A DNA stretch of 64,000 nucleotides from Pseudoalteromonas ulvae UL12 (GCF_014925405.1 NZ_AQHJ01000033.1:124001-188000); one strand, 5' to 3'. Positions 48,254 through 57,609 are shown, counted from the stretch's first letter. A program made the numbers and translations. The notes: generated by a model from the letters alone, not told the origin.

Positions 48254-49036
48254 GTGATTAGGTTTTGGTTGATGCTCAGATTGTGTTGGTTATTGAGTTT
48301 AATGTTTGTGCTTGCTGTTAGTTTAAGTGGTAAAGCCAATGGTGCGACCTTAGCTGTCAGTGTGGGCTGGAACAAACCCCCTTATGTAATAGAAGAAAAC
48401 GATACAGGATTTGAAATTGAATTAATTCGTGCCATTTTTAACAAAATGGGCTATAGACTGAATTTTATTTACGTTCCGTTTGCCCGTTCCCATTACTTAC
48501 TTGAAAAAGGTAAAATTGATGTTGCGATGACATTGAGCCCTCGTATGAAAATTAGTGCGGAGCAATTAAGTGAAAGCTACATTAATTATCACAATGCGGT
48601 TATCACCTTAAAAGGAAGGGGGTTTAGTTTTACGTCGATTGATGATTTAGCTTCTATTTCGTTTGTGGGGTTCCAAAATGCAAGCATAGTGTTGGGCGAA
48701 AGGTATGCCAAAGTGACTACTCGTAGTCCATTTTATTTTGAGTTACCCGATCAAACTCACCAAGTCGAAATGTTACTTAAGGGGCGTGTTGATGCAGTGG
48801 TGATGGATGTGAATATATTTAATTACATAAGCCGTTCTGTTATGCAGCAAGCTCATATCGACAATGTTGATATCCATCCACTTTTTGCAACCAGTCATTA
48901 TCATTTAGGGTTTAAAGACATAGCCTTAAAAGCACAATTCAATCGCGCATTAATTGACTTCAAAACCACTCTTGCTTACCAAGCACTGATTAATAAATAT
49001 GATTTTTATCAGACCGCCTTACCAGACCAAAAGTAA
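48254..49036 (+). CDS. Orphan periplasmic solute-binding protein, family 3 (SBP_bac_3)
   Basis: A 260-residue secreted protein with signal peptide (about 1-30, ending near KANGA). The SBP_bac_3 fold follows: LAVSVGWNKPPYVIEENDTGFEIELIRAIF, YVPFARSHYLLEKGKIDVAMTLSPR and LLKGRVDAVVMDVNIFNYI. This is a polar amino-acid-type binding fold. No ABC permease or ATPase is adjacent, so it may feed a distant transporter or a sensor. The start is GTG 48254 with AAGG 6 bp upstream; ATG 48272 is an alternative. The ligand cannot be told. Confidence 0.85.
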   Translation: MIRFWLMLRLCWLLSLMFVLAVSLSGKANGATLAVSVGWNKPPYVIEENDTGFEIELIRAIFNKMGYRLNFIYVPFARSHYLLEKGKIDVAMTLSPRMKISAEQLSESYINYHNAVITLKGRGFSFTSIDDLASISFVGFQNASIVLGERYAKVTTRSPFYFELPDQTHQVEMLLKGRVDAVVMDVNIFNYISRSVMQQAHIDNVDIHPLFATSHYHLGFKDIALKAQFNRALIDFKTTLAYQALINKYDFYQTALPDQK

Positions 49037-49405
49037 TTGTTATTGGGGATGCTGGTTTTGAGTCGCTATTGCTTAGTCGGGTCAAGAAGGGAAATTGTTA
49101 GTCATTTGGAGTGATTGCTCTTTTTTATTGTGTTTAAAACTAACTCTTGCTTATCAACAGTGCCGATTTAGCTACATTCAGTGTGAGACATTGTCTTAGT
49201 TTGTTGTTGCAATGTGTACAAATAGCAATATTATTTTAGAGTCAAAACTCTTTTTATTTCCCTATCAAACTGTTTATATTAGCTATTTTTCATTATCGTC
49301 TGCTTTTATATTTAGTACTGTCATAAAAACTTAAATAATCATGCCTATGTTTACCTATCCCAGCTTTATATAATTACAGCACAAACAACAAGATGGATAT
49401 GTGAG
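49037..49405 (+). other. Intergenic region with weak hairpin
   Basis: About 370 bp of AT-rich sequence with no recognised gene. A small hairpin AGAGT/ACTCT with loop CAAA and T-rich tail (49238-49258) could be a weak terminator for the solute-binding gene. No clear promoter was identified for the micro-gene that follows. Confidence 0.4.
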
Positions 49406-49579
49406 ATGGATTTTACATTTAACCCAAAGGCAGATAAGCCAACCGTACTCGATAATGATGTGATAGGGCAATATCAAGCCTGTATAAACGAATTTGAAAA
49501 GCTCGGGTATGATGACCCCTATCTACAAGAAATAAAGGCAGAAATGCTAAAATTACAGCAGCGTAGAATAACTGATTAA
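49406..49579 (+). CDS. Small uncharacterised acidic protein (57 residues)
   Basis: An open frame of 57 residues from ATG 49406 to TAA 49577-49579. The protein begins MDFTFNPKADKPTVLDNDV, is soluble, has no signal peptide, and its second half is probably helical (CINEFEKLGYDDP, then EIKAEMLKLQQRR). Amino-acid composition and the strongly polar helix make chance translation less likely, and GTGAG sits just before the ATG. It overlaps by four bases the end of the convergent solute-binding gene. Not recognised as any family. Function unknown; existence is moderately supported. Confidence 0.6.
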   Translation: MDFTFNPKADKPTVLDNDVIGQYQACINEFEKLGYDDPYLQEIKAEMLKLQQRRITD

Positions 49580-50649
49580 TGCTTGTAAGCCTTCACTAGG
49601 TTATCGATTGTATAAATTAGTCTAGTGCGGTGTTGTAAACTAAACTTTGTAAAATCAATTTTGTGTAGTTGCTGTTTATTTTGCAGTGAAATGAGGGTTT
49701 TACTCGATTGCTTCGACTCTCTTTCAAAAATATCCACTTGTAATGCGATTTCTTGTCGTGGTAGGAGTTGATGGTAGTAATCATTAATGTAAGCCATCGC
49801 ATATCCCCCAAGTGTGACATGACCTCCTATTGAAATGAGATCTTTGGCAAAGTCAGGCTTTTTATCCCAATTAATTCCCCCGATCACTCGGCTTTGATAA
49901 TTTTCTAATGACGCTTTTTTGGCTCCGAATGCAATCGGGTCATTGGCTGCCCAAATGAGATTAATATCAGAAAATCGTGTTAGCCAAGCCTGACTGAGAG
50001 TGTCACTTTGAGCTTGTGACCAGTTGGCAACATCTTCACCAACTATTTCCACAGCAATTGTTGCTGCATTAAAAGCATCTGTCATCCCTTTTTTCCGATC
50101 GATGGCGGCATAAGTATTGTAGTCACCATGAAGGGCTAATATTTTTGCTGGGTCATTCGAACGAATTTGGTGTTGTTTGAGGAGTTCTTGTGCCAGCTTA
50201 AACCCTGCTTGATAATTATCGGGTTCAATACTGGCCACTAAAAAAGGGTATTCGGTGATATTGTGGCTTTGATTTTTCCAATCTTCATCCCTTAAGCCAT
50301 TAAATAGAAACAAGGTGGGAATATTTGCTTGATTGGTCATTTTTAGCATTTCTAAACCGACCCCTTTTTCATTTACCAATATGATGAAGTCGGGTTTTAA
50401 GCGAATAGCTTGCAGCAGCAGAGATTTCATATAAATATGATCGCGATTTGCAAAAAAAGTTTTGAGATCGATATTAAAATCATCCGCAGCAGCTTGCATA
50501 AAACGGTCAACATTAAGCCAGAAGTGGCCAGTCGAATTTTCTTGCTGGTGCCCAGGGTTTATAAATACCACTGAAATCGCGTTTGCAGGCGCACACTTTA
50601 AAAAGACAAAGAAACAAATAACTAAAGATTTAATAAGGTTCATCTTCAA
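49576..50649 (-). CDS. Orphan periplasmic sugar-binding-type protein (Peripla_BP_4-like)
   Basis: A 357-residue secreted protein with signal peptide (about 1-24, ending PANA). The type I periplasmic binding fold is visible in ISVVFINPGHQQENSTGHFW, LKPDFIILVNEKGVGLEML, YNTYAAIDRKKGMTDAFNAA, INLIWAANDPIAFGAKKA and VIGGINWDKKPD. These resemble sugar or autoinducer-2 binding proteins of the LuxP/RbsB group. No permease or ATPase gene is nearby, which suggests a sensory partner or a distant transporter. The ligand is unknown. Confidence 0.82.
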   Translation of the reverse strand: MKMNLIKSLVICFFVFLKCAPANAISVVFINPGHQQENSTGHFWLNVDRFMQAAADDFNIDLKTFFANRDHIYMKSLLLQAIRLKPDFIILVNEKGVGLEMLKMTNQANIPTLFLFNGLRDEDWKNQSHNITEYPFLVASIEPDNYQAGFKLAQELLKQHQIRSNDPAKILALHGDYNTYAAIDRKKGMTDAFNAATIAVEIVGEDVANWSQAQSDTLSQAWLTRFSDINLIWAANDPIAFGAKKASLENYQSRVIGGINWDKKPDFAKDLISIGGHVTLGGYAMAYINDYYHQLLPRQEIALQVDIFERESKQSSKTLISLQNKQQLHKIDFTKFSLQHRTRLIYTIDNLVKAYKH

Positions 50650-50711
50650 TGTCTTCCTTGGAAGTAAGCTGAGGGATAATAAATTATAAACAGTAAACCT
50701 TAGATTGGGTG

Positions 50712-50743
50712 ATAAATTTAAGAGGTTAGCCTCTTAAATTTAT
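50712..50743. repeat. Perfect 14-bp inverted repeat upstream of a solute-binding gene
   Basis: ATAAATTTAAGAGG and CCTCTTAAATTTAT with loop TTAG. It lies 63 bp upstream of the minus-strand solute-binding gene and 68 bp past the end of the LysR gene. No T-run follows on the minus strand, so it could be an operator, an mRNA hairpin or a weak terminator. Confidence 0.6.
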
Positions 50744-50810
50744 ACAATACGTAAGCCAGCAAATAGCGAACAGGTAAAATCTCCATACTTAAGGGAGAGC
50801 ACAGTACATC

Positions 50811-51686
50811 TTAGGTAAATAAGTGGCTTTGCAAAAATTGGTAGAGCAATTTTACACGATGACTGTGCTTTAAATCTCGATGATAAACAAACCATACAGA
50901 CTCAGCAGGTGCCAAGTTTATTGATTGGATTGGTTGCAAATGAGGATGTAAAATAGTTTGTTTTTTATCCAGAGGGCCAATCCCAAAACCATCAATAACA
51001 GCTTGATGTACATCAGGAAAATGATTACTTTGATAAATGATATTATCTTCTTTAATGTGTTGATTGATGTAATCTACAAATGGAATAGCACGCTTTCCTC
51101 CGCTGGGTAAAACCCAAGCATGATTTTGAAATTCATCAGGCTGACTGGGTGTACCATGTTTATCAATATAAGTTTGGGCTGCGTAATAGCCAATTTCGAT
51201 ATCAGCTAAATGTTTGGCAATAATATCGGGTTCGCTGGGTTTTTTACCTATCCGGATTGATACATGAACACTGCCACTTTTTAAGGGGACAATTTCATCT
51301 GTAGCGATGATCTCGATACGCAGGTGAGGGTGCGCTTCAATAAACGCTTTCAATGCAGGATTGAGCTCAGTGGAGTAAGTTAACACTGTCGTTATGCGCA
51401 GCTTTCCTCTAATTTCATGTTCGCATTCATTGAGTAAATTATGAAGCTGAGCGAAGTTACTTTCAAAGGTCGGCATTTTGTTGAGTAAAACAAACCCAGC
51501 ATCTGTTAGCTGGTAGCCTCGCTGGTGGCGGATAAAAAGAGTCACTTTTAAATGCTCTTCTAAGCGATTGATATGACGTAACACTGTGCTGTGATTAATG
51601 TTTAAGCTAATCGCAGCTTTGCTTAAGCTGCCATCTAAGGCAACCTGATAAGCGATTCTATAATCATCCCAGCTAACCTGTGGCAT
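50811..51686 (-). CDS. LysR-family regulator, divergent from yceJ-yceI
   Basis: A 291-residue LTTR with N-terminal helix-turn-helix (about 4-62: YRIAYQVALDGSLSKAAISLNINHSTVLRHINRLEEHL) and effector domain (about 90-285). AGGAG precedes ATG 51684-51686. The H-T-V recognition helix with RHI is of the group that often controls divergent oxidoreductase or electron-transport genes. A palindromic LysR-type site lies in the 130-bp gap to cytochrome b561, so it probably controls that operon and itself. Confidence 0.92.
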   Translation of the reverse strand: MPQVSWDDYRIAYQVALDGSLSKAAISLNINHSTVLRHINRLEEHLKVTLFIRHQRGYQLTDAGFVLLNKMPTFESNFAQLHNLLNECEHEIRGKLRITTVLTYSTELNPALKAFIEAHPHLRIEIIATDEIVPLKSGSVHVSIRIGKKPSEPDIIAKHLADIEIGYYAAQTYIDKHGTPSQPDEFQNHAWVLPSGGKRAIPFVDYINQHIKEDNIIYQSNHFPDVHQAVIDGFGIGPLDKKQTILHPHLQPIQSINLAPAESVWFVYHRDLKHSHRVKLLYQFLQSHLFT

Positions 51687-51726
51687 GGGAACTCCTCATC
51701 AAAATGAATAACATCAGTGTAAATAG

Positions 51727-51744
51727 TTGTGCAAATATGCACAA
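51727..51744. promoter_or_regulatory. LysR-type operator between regulator and yceJ
   Basis: TTGTGCA-AATA-TGCACAA is a perfect 7-bp inverted repeat with a T-N11-A core, the usual shape of a LysR recognition site. It lies 40 bp from the regulator start and 72 bp before the yceJ start. Confidence 0.65.
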
Positions 51745-51816
51745 TTGTTTTTCTAATTTCGCTATTTTTTTAATATTTTATCTCCGTAAACTGGCTATAT
51801 AAACTTGGGAGGGGAC

Positions 51817-52386
51817 ATGTTAAAAAATTCATCACACCAATATGGAACAGTTGCAATTGTATTGCACTGGTTAATGGCTGCTGCCATCGTATTTTTATTT
51901 GCGCTGGGTCTGTATATGGTCGAACTAACTTATTACGACGCTTGGTATAAAGGCTCTCTTGATTTACATAAAAGTATTGGGATTAGTGTTTTTTTACTAT
52001 TACTAGCACGAGTTGCTTGGCGTTTTTTTAATGTCGTGCCCGAGCCCATCCATTCTGAGCAACCTTCTGCAAAGGTACTCGCAAGTGTTGCTCATTATGT
52101 TCATCTGCTTTTATATGCGTTAATGTTTTTAATTGTGCTAACAGGCTTTTTAATTTCGACAGCTGACGGGCGAGCAATTGACGTGTTTGGCGTGTTATCC
52201 ATACCAGCGCTGCCTTTTTCGATTGAACAACAAGAAGATGTGGCTGGTGAGATTCATTTTTGGTTGGCGTGGAGTTTAATGACATTGATTGCAGTTCATG
52301 CTTTAGGTGCATTTAAACATCATTTTTTTGATAAAGATCGCACATTGCTGCGAATGGTAAATATAAAACAAAATAAGTGGGAGTGA
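51817..52386 (+). CDS. yceJ: Cytochrome b561 (YceJ-like)
   Basis: A 189-residue membrane cytochrome b with four helices. Haem-ligand histidines lie in YGTVAIVLHWLMAAAIVFLF, SLDLHKSIGISVFLLLLARVAWR, VAHYVHLLLYALMFLIVLTGFL and GEIHFWLAWSLMTLIAVHALGAFKHHF. GGAGGGGAC precedes ATG 51817. The family moves electrons from quinol or similar donors in the inner membrane. It overlaps or abuts yceI, as in the yceJI pair of E. coli. Confidence 0.92.
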   Translation: MLKNSSHQYGTVAIVLHWLMAAAIVFLFALGLYMVELTYYDAWYKGSLDLHKSIGISVFLLLLARVAWRFFNVVPEPIHSEQPSAKVLASVAHYVHLLLYALMFLIVLTGFLISTADGRAIDVFGVLSIPALPFSIEQQEDVAGEIHFWLAWSLMTLIAVHALGAFKHHFFDKDRTLLRMVNIKQNKWE

Positions 52387-52391
52387 TTGTA

Positions 52392-52976
52392 ATGAAAAAT
52401 ACCTTAGTAGGACTATCGTTAGCGGCAGTCACATTATTGGGCCTTAACAGCCAGCAAGCTTATGGTGCGCAATACAAAGTTGATACAGAAGGGGCGCATG
52501 CTTTTATAAATTTTAAAATAAAGCATTTGGGCTACAGTTGGTTACATGGTCGATTTAATACTTTTGATGGCCAATTTAGTTACGATGTCAGCAAGGCGAA
52601 TGAAGCGGCCATTTCGATAGAAATAGATACAGCGAGTATTGACTCTAATCATGCTGAACGTGACAAGCATCTTAGAGGGAAAGATTTTTTGAATGTGAGT
52701 AAATATCCAAAGGCCACATTTAAAAGTACAAGCATCACATTTGATAACGAGCAAAAAGGTGTCGTAACAGGCTTGTTTACCTTGCATGGTGTGAGTAAAT
52801 CAATCGACTTTGAGATTGAAAAAGTAGGAGAAGGTCAAGATCCTTGGGGGGGATATCGTGCTGGCTTTATGGGGCAAACACGTTTAAAGCTTGCCGACTA
52901 TGGTATTGACTATGATTTAGGGTCTGCATCCACTCACGTTGATATTGAGTTGCATATTGAAGGAATAAAGCAGTAA
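52392..52976 (+). CDS. yceI: YceI-family periplasmic lipid-binding protein
   Basis: A 194-residue secreted protein with signal peptide (about 1-25, ending QAYGA). The YceI beta-barrel (lipocalin-like) follows: YKVDTEGAHAFINFKIKHLGYSWLHGRFNTFDG, EIDTASIDSNHAERDKHLRGKDFLNVSKYPKATFKST in pieces, and GLFTLHGVSKSIDFEIE. The family binds isoprenoid quinones or related lipids, suggesting a link to the cytochrome b561 encoded just upstream. ATG 52392 is chosen for GGAG about 9 bp upstream. Five bp separate it from the yceJ stop. Confidence 0.95.
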   Translation: MKNTLVGLSLAAVTLLGLNSQQAYGAQYKVDTEGAHAFINFKIKHLGYSWLHGRFNTFDGQFSYDVSKANEAAISIEIDTASIDSNHAERDKHLRGKDFLNVSKYPKATFKSTSITFDNEQKGVVTGLFTLHGVSKSIDFEIEKVGEGQDPWGGYRAGFMGQTRLKLADYGIDYDLGSASTHVDIELHIEGIKQ

Positions 52977-53013
52977 TAGGTAAGTCGATGACTCAGTAAC
53001 GAGGGTCACCTAC

Positions 53014-53874
53014 TTATTGTTTGGTGGGGGCCGTTCGGGTCGCTTTTAATAAAAATTCGTTAAACTGCTGGTGGAATAACGGTGGAAGCCAGCGCGTTAA
53101 TACGCGTTGGTAATCATCCGTTTGATAAATATTCAGCAAGGCGTTGTCCAATAATGCGATATGCTCGGCTCCTTTAGGTGTGTTAGTACAGCCAATATAA
53201 CCACGGCTATAAGTAGGGGCTTCATCTAATTGAAATATCCGTAGGTCTTCATTGATAAGATGCTTTTGAGCAAGATACATTTCTTCATCGGGGTAACCTA
53301 GTACAATATCGAGCCGCTCTTTGTGCAGCATCATGACTAGATTTTCTAAAATATCCATTCCAGCTCGGTTAATGATCTGAGCAGATATAGCTTGATTTAT
53401 AATCACATCAAGATTATTCCCAAATGATCGGTTGGGCGATAATCCGAGTGTCAGTTGATCAATAATGAGTAGCTTTTTTAAAGAAACGTGCGTGTGCGAC
53501 ATTAAGTTTAATTTCACCGCTTTTTCTTTCAGCATCATGACTGTTGGAGCCATACCAAATGTCGATGAGGTCTGTGTAAATACAATCTTTTGTAGTCGCT
53601 CAGGTGTTTTATATAACGACAAAAAACAAAATTGATTAGAAGGGTTAGTGAGATCATGAATTAATCGACTTCCTGGAATAGTTTGGTAAGTAAAATCTAT
53701 GTTAGGTAATTGCTGTTGCAACAACGCAATGACACTTCTATCTCGGCCTAAAAGCTTTTTATCATCGGTATTAAAATAATAAGGAGGAAAATCAATAATC
53801 AACCAATTTATTTGCTCTTTAGCTAAGGAGACTGATGAGCTGAGAATAAATAACAGAGAAAATAGCCACTTCAT
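53014..53874 (-). CDS. Orphan periplasmic solute-binding protein (SBP family 3-like)
   Basis: A 286-residue secreted protein with signal peptide (about 1-18, ending SVSLA). The fold is a divergent SBP_bac_3 type: INWLIIDFPPYYFNTDDKKLLGRDRSVIALLQQQLP, NQFCFLSLYKTPERLQKIVFTQ and LVMMLHKERLDIVLGYPDEEMYLAQ. Two cysteines (FCFLS and YIGCTN) might pair. No transporter genes are adjacent. It lies downstream of the giant chemoreceptor on the same strand but after a terminator. Role as a nutrient sensor component is conceivable but not shown. Confidence 0.8.
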   Translation of the reverse strand: MKWLFSLLFILSSSVSLAKEQINWLIIDFPPYYFNTDDKKLLGRDRSVIALLQQQLPNIDFTYQTIPGSRLIHDLTNPSNQFCFLSLYKTPERLQKIVFTQTSSTFGMAPTVMMLKEKAVKLNLMSHTHVSLKKLLIIDQLTLGLSPNRSFGNNLDVIINQAISAQIINRAGMDILENLVMMLHKERLDIVLGYPDEEMYLAQKHLINEDLRIFQLDEAPTYSRGYIGCTNTPKGAEHIALLDNALLNIYQTDDYQRVLTRWLPPLFHQQFNEFLLKATRTAPTKQ

Positions 53875-53982
53875 TTTTTCTCCTCATTATTGAATGTTGA
53901 ATTTAAATATAGCGCATGCTTTTTACTAACGATGCACTTGGGTGAGTGAATAGTAAGTATGGTTTTAAAGTGTTCAGTAAGC

Positions 53983-54010
53983 AAAAAAATGGCGCCATAA
54001 CTGACGCCAT
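53983..54010 (-). terminator. Terminator of the chemoreceptor gene
   Basis: On the minus strand, ATGGCG and CGCCAT arms with a ten-base loop are followed by seven T residues, 15 bp past the stop of the receptor gene. Confidence 0.75.
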
Positions 54011-54024
54011 GTGGATAAATCCAA

Positions 54025-57000
54025 TTAGGCTAAGAGTTTTTGCGTGTGGCTCAAACGAGGGGAATCGAGCGAAATAACGTCATGCTCCATCAGCTTAAAT
54101 TTGTTGATTAATGCTTGTAATGCGTCAGCTTGGCTTTGTACTTGTTCAAAATTGTTAGCTAAATTATTAAGCAAAGATGCGTTTTCTTGTGCGCCACTGT
54201 CTACTCTAACAACCGATTGTGCAACGGATGCAACTTGGCCTGATTGCTGTTGCATAGCGCGTGTTACTGAGTCAATCACATCCTTAACTTCATGGCTCGA
54301 AACCGTTATTTGCTTTAAGATACTGCCGGACTCAGTAGCAAGCTCAACGCCAAGTTTAACTTTACTTGCAGATTCTTTTATTAAGACAGATATTTCCTTT
54401 GCGGCCGCTGCTGATCGTTGCGCGAGGTTTCTTACTTCAGAGGCCACCACCGCAAATCCTCGTCCTTGCTCTCCTGCGCGAGCTGCTTCAACGGCCGCAT
54501 TCAAAGCGAGTAAATTGGTTTGAAAGGCTATTTCATCAATGGTACTGATAATGCTCGACATTTTACGAGCTGATTGATTGATATCTTGCATAGCATCAAC
54601 CACTCTTGCAACAACCAGCTCACCATTGTTTGCATAGTCATAGGCTTTAATAGACAAGTTCATTGATTGCTCGGTTTGCGCCACGGTATTGTTGATTGCT
54701 TGGTTCATGTCGTTCATGGCATTACTGATAGTTTGAAGATTTTCGACTTGTTGAAAGACACTTTGGTTTATTTCTGCTGTTTCATGAGAAGACTGCTGTG
54801 CGCTTTTGGTCACAATGTCGGCGGTATGATGAATGTCTTCAATCATCGCCACGAGATTTGTCACTGTTTCATTAATACTCTGTTTAACCGCGTTGTATTC
54901 ACCGTGACTGTTATATGAGATGGTGTGAGTCAGATTACCCTTAGCGACCGCTTCCATCACTTGTTTTGTTTGGCCAAATACGGTTGAAAGAGTATCTGAA
55001 GTGGTATTTACCGCGGTAAATAGTTTGTCAAAATCCCCATCGCTTTGGATGTGAATACGCTTATCGAGTTCGCCTATTGCCAGAGCCTGCATCACCTCTG
55101 ATACGGCATGAACGACTTTATCGCATTGTGCCGCCGCATGATTGACATTGTTTTTTAAATCGAGCAATTGACCTGTTGCTGCAACAGCGACTTGTTGCTC
55201 GAATTCGCCCTTGGATACTTTTTGCATCACACTAATGATGTCAGATATCACCGTATTTGTGTCGGTTGCGGCGGTGTTGATACACTCTTTTAAAGTCGCT
55301 AAATCACCATTGGCTGGGACGGTTAAGTGGTGTGTAAAGTTTCCTTGCGATAATGATTGCATCACAATCACTGCATCAGTAATGAATGATGATGTCGCGG
55401 AAGCTGAGGTATTAATTGCAATTTTTAATTCTGCCAGTTGTCCATTAGCTGGGCTTTCTACTTGGCTATCAAAGTGGCCATTCTCGATTTCTTTCATGAC
55501 AGAAATAATATCCGAGATCACTTTGTCGGTATCATGGGCCGCTCGATTAATGCAATCTTGCAGGGTTTTTAATTCCCCTTTACACGGCGTATCTAAACTG
55601 ACATTAAAGTCACCCTGTGAAAGAGATTGCATCACATTAACCGCCCCAGAAATAACTGTAGAAGTACTACTTGCTGATTCGTTAATCGCTTGTTTTAGCT
55701 GTGCTAACTGACCTTTCGCTTCACAGGTGATTGATTGGCTATAGTCGCCTTGCTCGATGGCTGCCATCACGTTCACAATCTCTTTGATCACGCGCTCGGT
55801 GTTGGCAACTGATAAATTGATGGCTTCTTTAAAATGCATTAAGTCGCCCTGACAAGATAACTCAACTCGATGAGTATAAAGTCCTTGTTCGACTTGCTGC
55901 ATGACAAAAGATCCCTGCTTAATAAATTGTCCGAGCGCTTGCGCGGTTAAATTAACGTTATTGGTCAGACTCGCTAATTGACCTTGGCATTGGATTGTAG
56001 TGGTTTTGTCAAAGTGACCATTTCGCATCGTCTTCATTACATCGTTGATTTCATCGATAGCGCAATCAATGCTGGCAGCTGAGGTGTTTATGGTTGATTT
56101 AAGTGTATTGAGATCGCCATCGACCTCGACAGTAACGCGGGATTTAAATTCACCATCAGCCAGTTGAGACATAGTTTGATTTATATCGCCAACGGCACTG
56201 TGTAGAGAGCTGAGCATTTCATTTAAGGCTTTGGTTGCTTGAGCTATTTCATCGTTACCATGCACAGGCGCGCGCATCGAGAACTGCCATTTTTCTTTGA
56301 GCGTGAGTAAAAATTCAGCCAACTGTTTGATTGGCATTGCAATACTTGCGGCAAACTTGAAGGCTAAAAGAGCAATTAATCCTGTCACGACTAATAAACT
56401 AATCACAAAAATAGTGGTGAGGTTATTCACTAAAGTAAAGGCTTCAGATTGACTTTGCTCGACTATGAGCGCCCATTGGGTGCCAGCAACATCAACATTT
56501 TGATACGCAGTAATGACATCTTGATTTTGATAGTTCACAGTATTTAACACGCCATTGTTACCAGCTAACGCATTGCGAATACTGGGTAAACTTTCGAGTT
56601 TATTTTGTTGTTGTGAAAAAGACTGAGTCACAGTCATGGTTTGATCAAAGAAGCTATCTGATCTCAATTTCATATCCGCCCCAACCAAGTAGGATTCACC
56701 TGTTTTCCCTAACCCATAATCAGAACGCATTACTTGGGTGATTTGATCTAATGGCAGTTGCAGAATAAGTACACCAATAATAGTTGAGTTTTGATAAATT
56801 GGAGTGGCTATAAAGCTTGCCGGAGCTGAATATGATGGGATGTAAGGTTGGTAGTCAATCATTACAATTTCATCTGGTTTTTTTGTTAATGCTTGTTTAA
56901 AAGCTTGCGCTAAACCACTTGTTTGATATGGACCATTGGCTAAATTCGTCGCAAAGTCGACTTCTTTATACACGCTGTAAATCACATTACTACTGCCGGC

Positions 57001-57576
57001 ATCAATTAAAAATAAATCGTAGTAACCAAAATCACTCACAAATGTAGAAAAGTCGGGATGATATAACTGATGGGCTTGTTCATAGAGCCCAGTTTGATTG
57101 GTCTGAACTAATTTATTTTTTTTGCCAAGAGGGTATGGGTTCGCACTAATATATGTACTTTGCAGCTGTTTTGCCTCGGGGGAGAGTGCAGAATACAAGC
57201 TGTTGCCATCAATTGCTTGGTTAGTCTTATTTTGGTATGAGGAAGCAAACGTTTGTGTATAAAACTGATTTAAAGATGAATCATCGATAAGTTTGTTTTG
57301 TGCAAATCCGGCTTGAAAATCAGTGATGGCTTGCTTAAGTGAAGATTGATGTGAAAGGTTTTTAAGTTGTTGGGTGGCTTGAGTAAAATAACGTTCTATA
57401 GCGTCCCCTTTGAGGCTAGCAATGGCAGAAAGGTTTTCCCCTTTGATGTTGTGTATTGCATTTGTTGAATTATAAAGTGCCATTATGGCTAAAAAAATGG
57501 CAGGGCATACACCAATAAAAATTAGTAAAGAGGTTAGTTTTTTCTGTAATGTCAGTTGATTGAAGAAGTGAAACAT
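54025..57576 (-). CDS. Very large methyl-accepting chemoreceptor with a poly-HAMP array
   Basis: A 1183-residue receptor (typical ones are 500-700). Order: membrane helix (about 18-36); periplasmic Cache-type sensor domain (about 50-380) with [17 protein letters not shown]; second helix (about 388-408); canonical HAMP (about 406-461) with the NDEIAQ motif; ten tandem 45-residue HAMP-like units (462-911); signalling domain with the tip [19 protein letters not shown] and [21 protein letters not shown]. It lacks a C-terminal NWETF-type tether. ATG 57574-57576 has AAGGGA 6 bp upstream; an earlier in-frame start would add 14 residues. It acts at the inner membrane through CheA/CheW. The ligand is unknown. 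Confidence 0.95.
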   Translation of the reverse strand: MFHFFNQLTLQKKLTSLLIFIGVCPAIFLAIMALYNSTNAIHNIKGENLSAIASLKGDAIERYFTQATQQLKNLSHQSSLKQAITDFQAGFAQNKLIDDSSLNQFYTQTFASSYQNKTNQAIDGNSLYSALSPEAKQLQSTYISANPYPLGKKNKLVQTNQTGLYEQAHQLYHPDFSTFVSDFGYYDLFLIDAGSSNVIYSVYKEVDFATNLANGPYQTSGLAQAFKQALTKKPDEIVMIDYQPYIPSYSAPASFIATPIYQNSTIIGVLILQLPLDQITQVMRSDYGLGKTGESYLVGADMKLRSDSFFDQTMTVTQSFSQQQNKLESLPSIRNALAGNNGVLNTVNYQNQDVITAYQNVDVAGTQWALIVEQSQSEAFTLVNNLTTIFVISLLVVTGLIALLAFKFAASIAMPIKQLAEFLLTLKEKWQFSMRAPVHGNDEIAQATKALNEMLSSLHSAVGDINQTMSQLADGEFKSRVTVEVDGDLNTLKSTINTSAASIDCAIDEINDVMKTMRNGHFDKTTTIQCQGQLASLTNNVNLTAQALGQFIKQGSFVMQQVEQGLYTHRVELSCQGDLMHFKEAINLSVANTERVIKEIVNVMAAIEQGDYSQSITCEAKGQLAQLKQAINESASSTSTVISGAVNVMQSLSQGDFNVSLDTPCKGELKTLQDCINRAAHDTDKVISDIISVMKEIENGHFDSQVESPANGQLAELKIAINTSASATSSFITDAVIVMQSLSQGNFTHHLTVPANGDLATLKECINTAATDTNTVISDIISVMQKVSKGEFEQQVAVAATGQLLDLKNNVNHAAAQCDKVVHAVSEVMQALAIGELDKRIHIQSDGDFDKLFTAVNTTSDTLSTVFGQTKQVMEAVAKGNLTHTISYNSHGEYNAVKQSINETVTNLVAMIEDIHHTADIVTKSAQQSSHETAEINQSVFQQVENLQTISNAMNDMNQAINNTVAQTEQSMNLSIKAYDYANNGELVVARVVDAMQDINQSARKMSSIISTIDEIAFQTNLLALNAAVEAARAGEQGRGFAVVASEVRNLAQRSAAAAKEISVLIKESASKVKLGVELATESGSILKQITVSSHEVKDVIDSVTRAMQQQSGQVASVAQSVVRVDSGAQENASLLNNLANNFEQVQSQADALQALINKFKLMEHDVISLDSPRLSHTQKLLA
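54844..56193 (-). repeat. Ten coding repeats of 135 bp (HAMP-like array)
   Basis: Exactly 1350 bp encode ten consecutive units of 45 residues with no insertion or deletion. The shared pattern is I-x2-I-x2-VM-x3-G-x-F, a beta-like connector, then G-[QDE]-L-x2-L-x3-IN. Units 5 and 7 share VMQSLSQG, and units 6 and 8 share ISDIISVM, so a two-unit (90-residue) duplication is superimposed. DNA identity between units is low, implying old duplication under protein-level selection. Confidence 0.9.
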
Positions 57577-57609
57577 GCCAATTCCCTTTTTGTTGAATAC
57601 ATCTAATGT

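Noticed and set aside
52977..53013. Possible hairpin between yceI and the convergent binding-protein gene
   Set aside because: Only short interrupted pairing (TGAC/GTCA and flanks) and no T-run on either strand.
55211..55711. 166-residue plus-strand frame inside the chemoreceptor
   Set aside because: It is the antisense reading of the 135-bp coding repeats. The periodic codons keep the opposite frame open by chance.
54844..56193. Regular tandem repeats that might be mistaken for a CRISPR or satellite array
   Set aside because: The units are in frame, 135 bp, with diverged DNA and conserved protein pattern, and there are no identical repeats with unique spacers.
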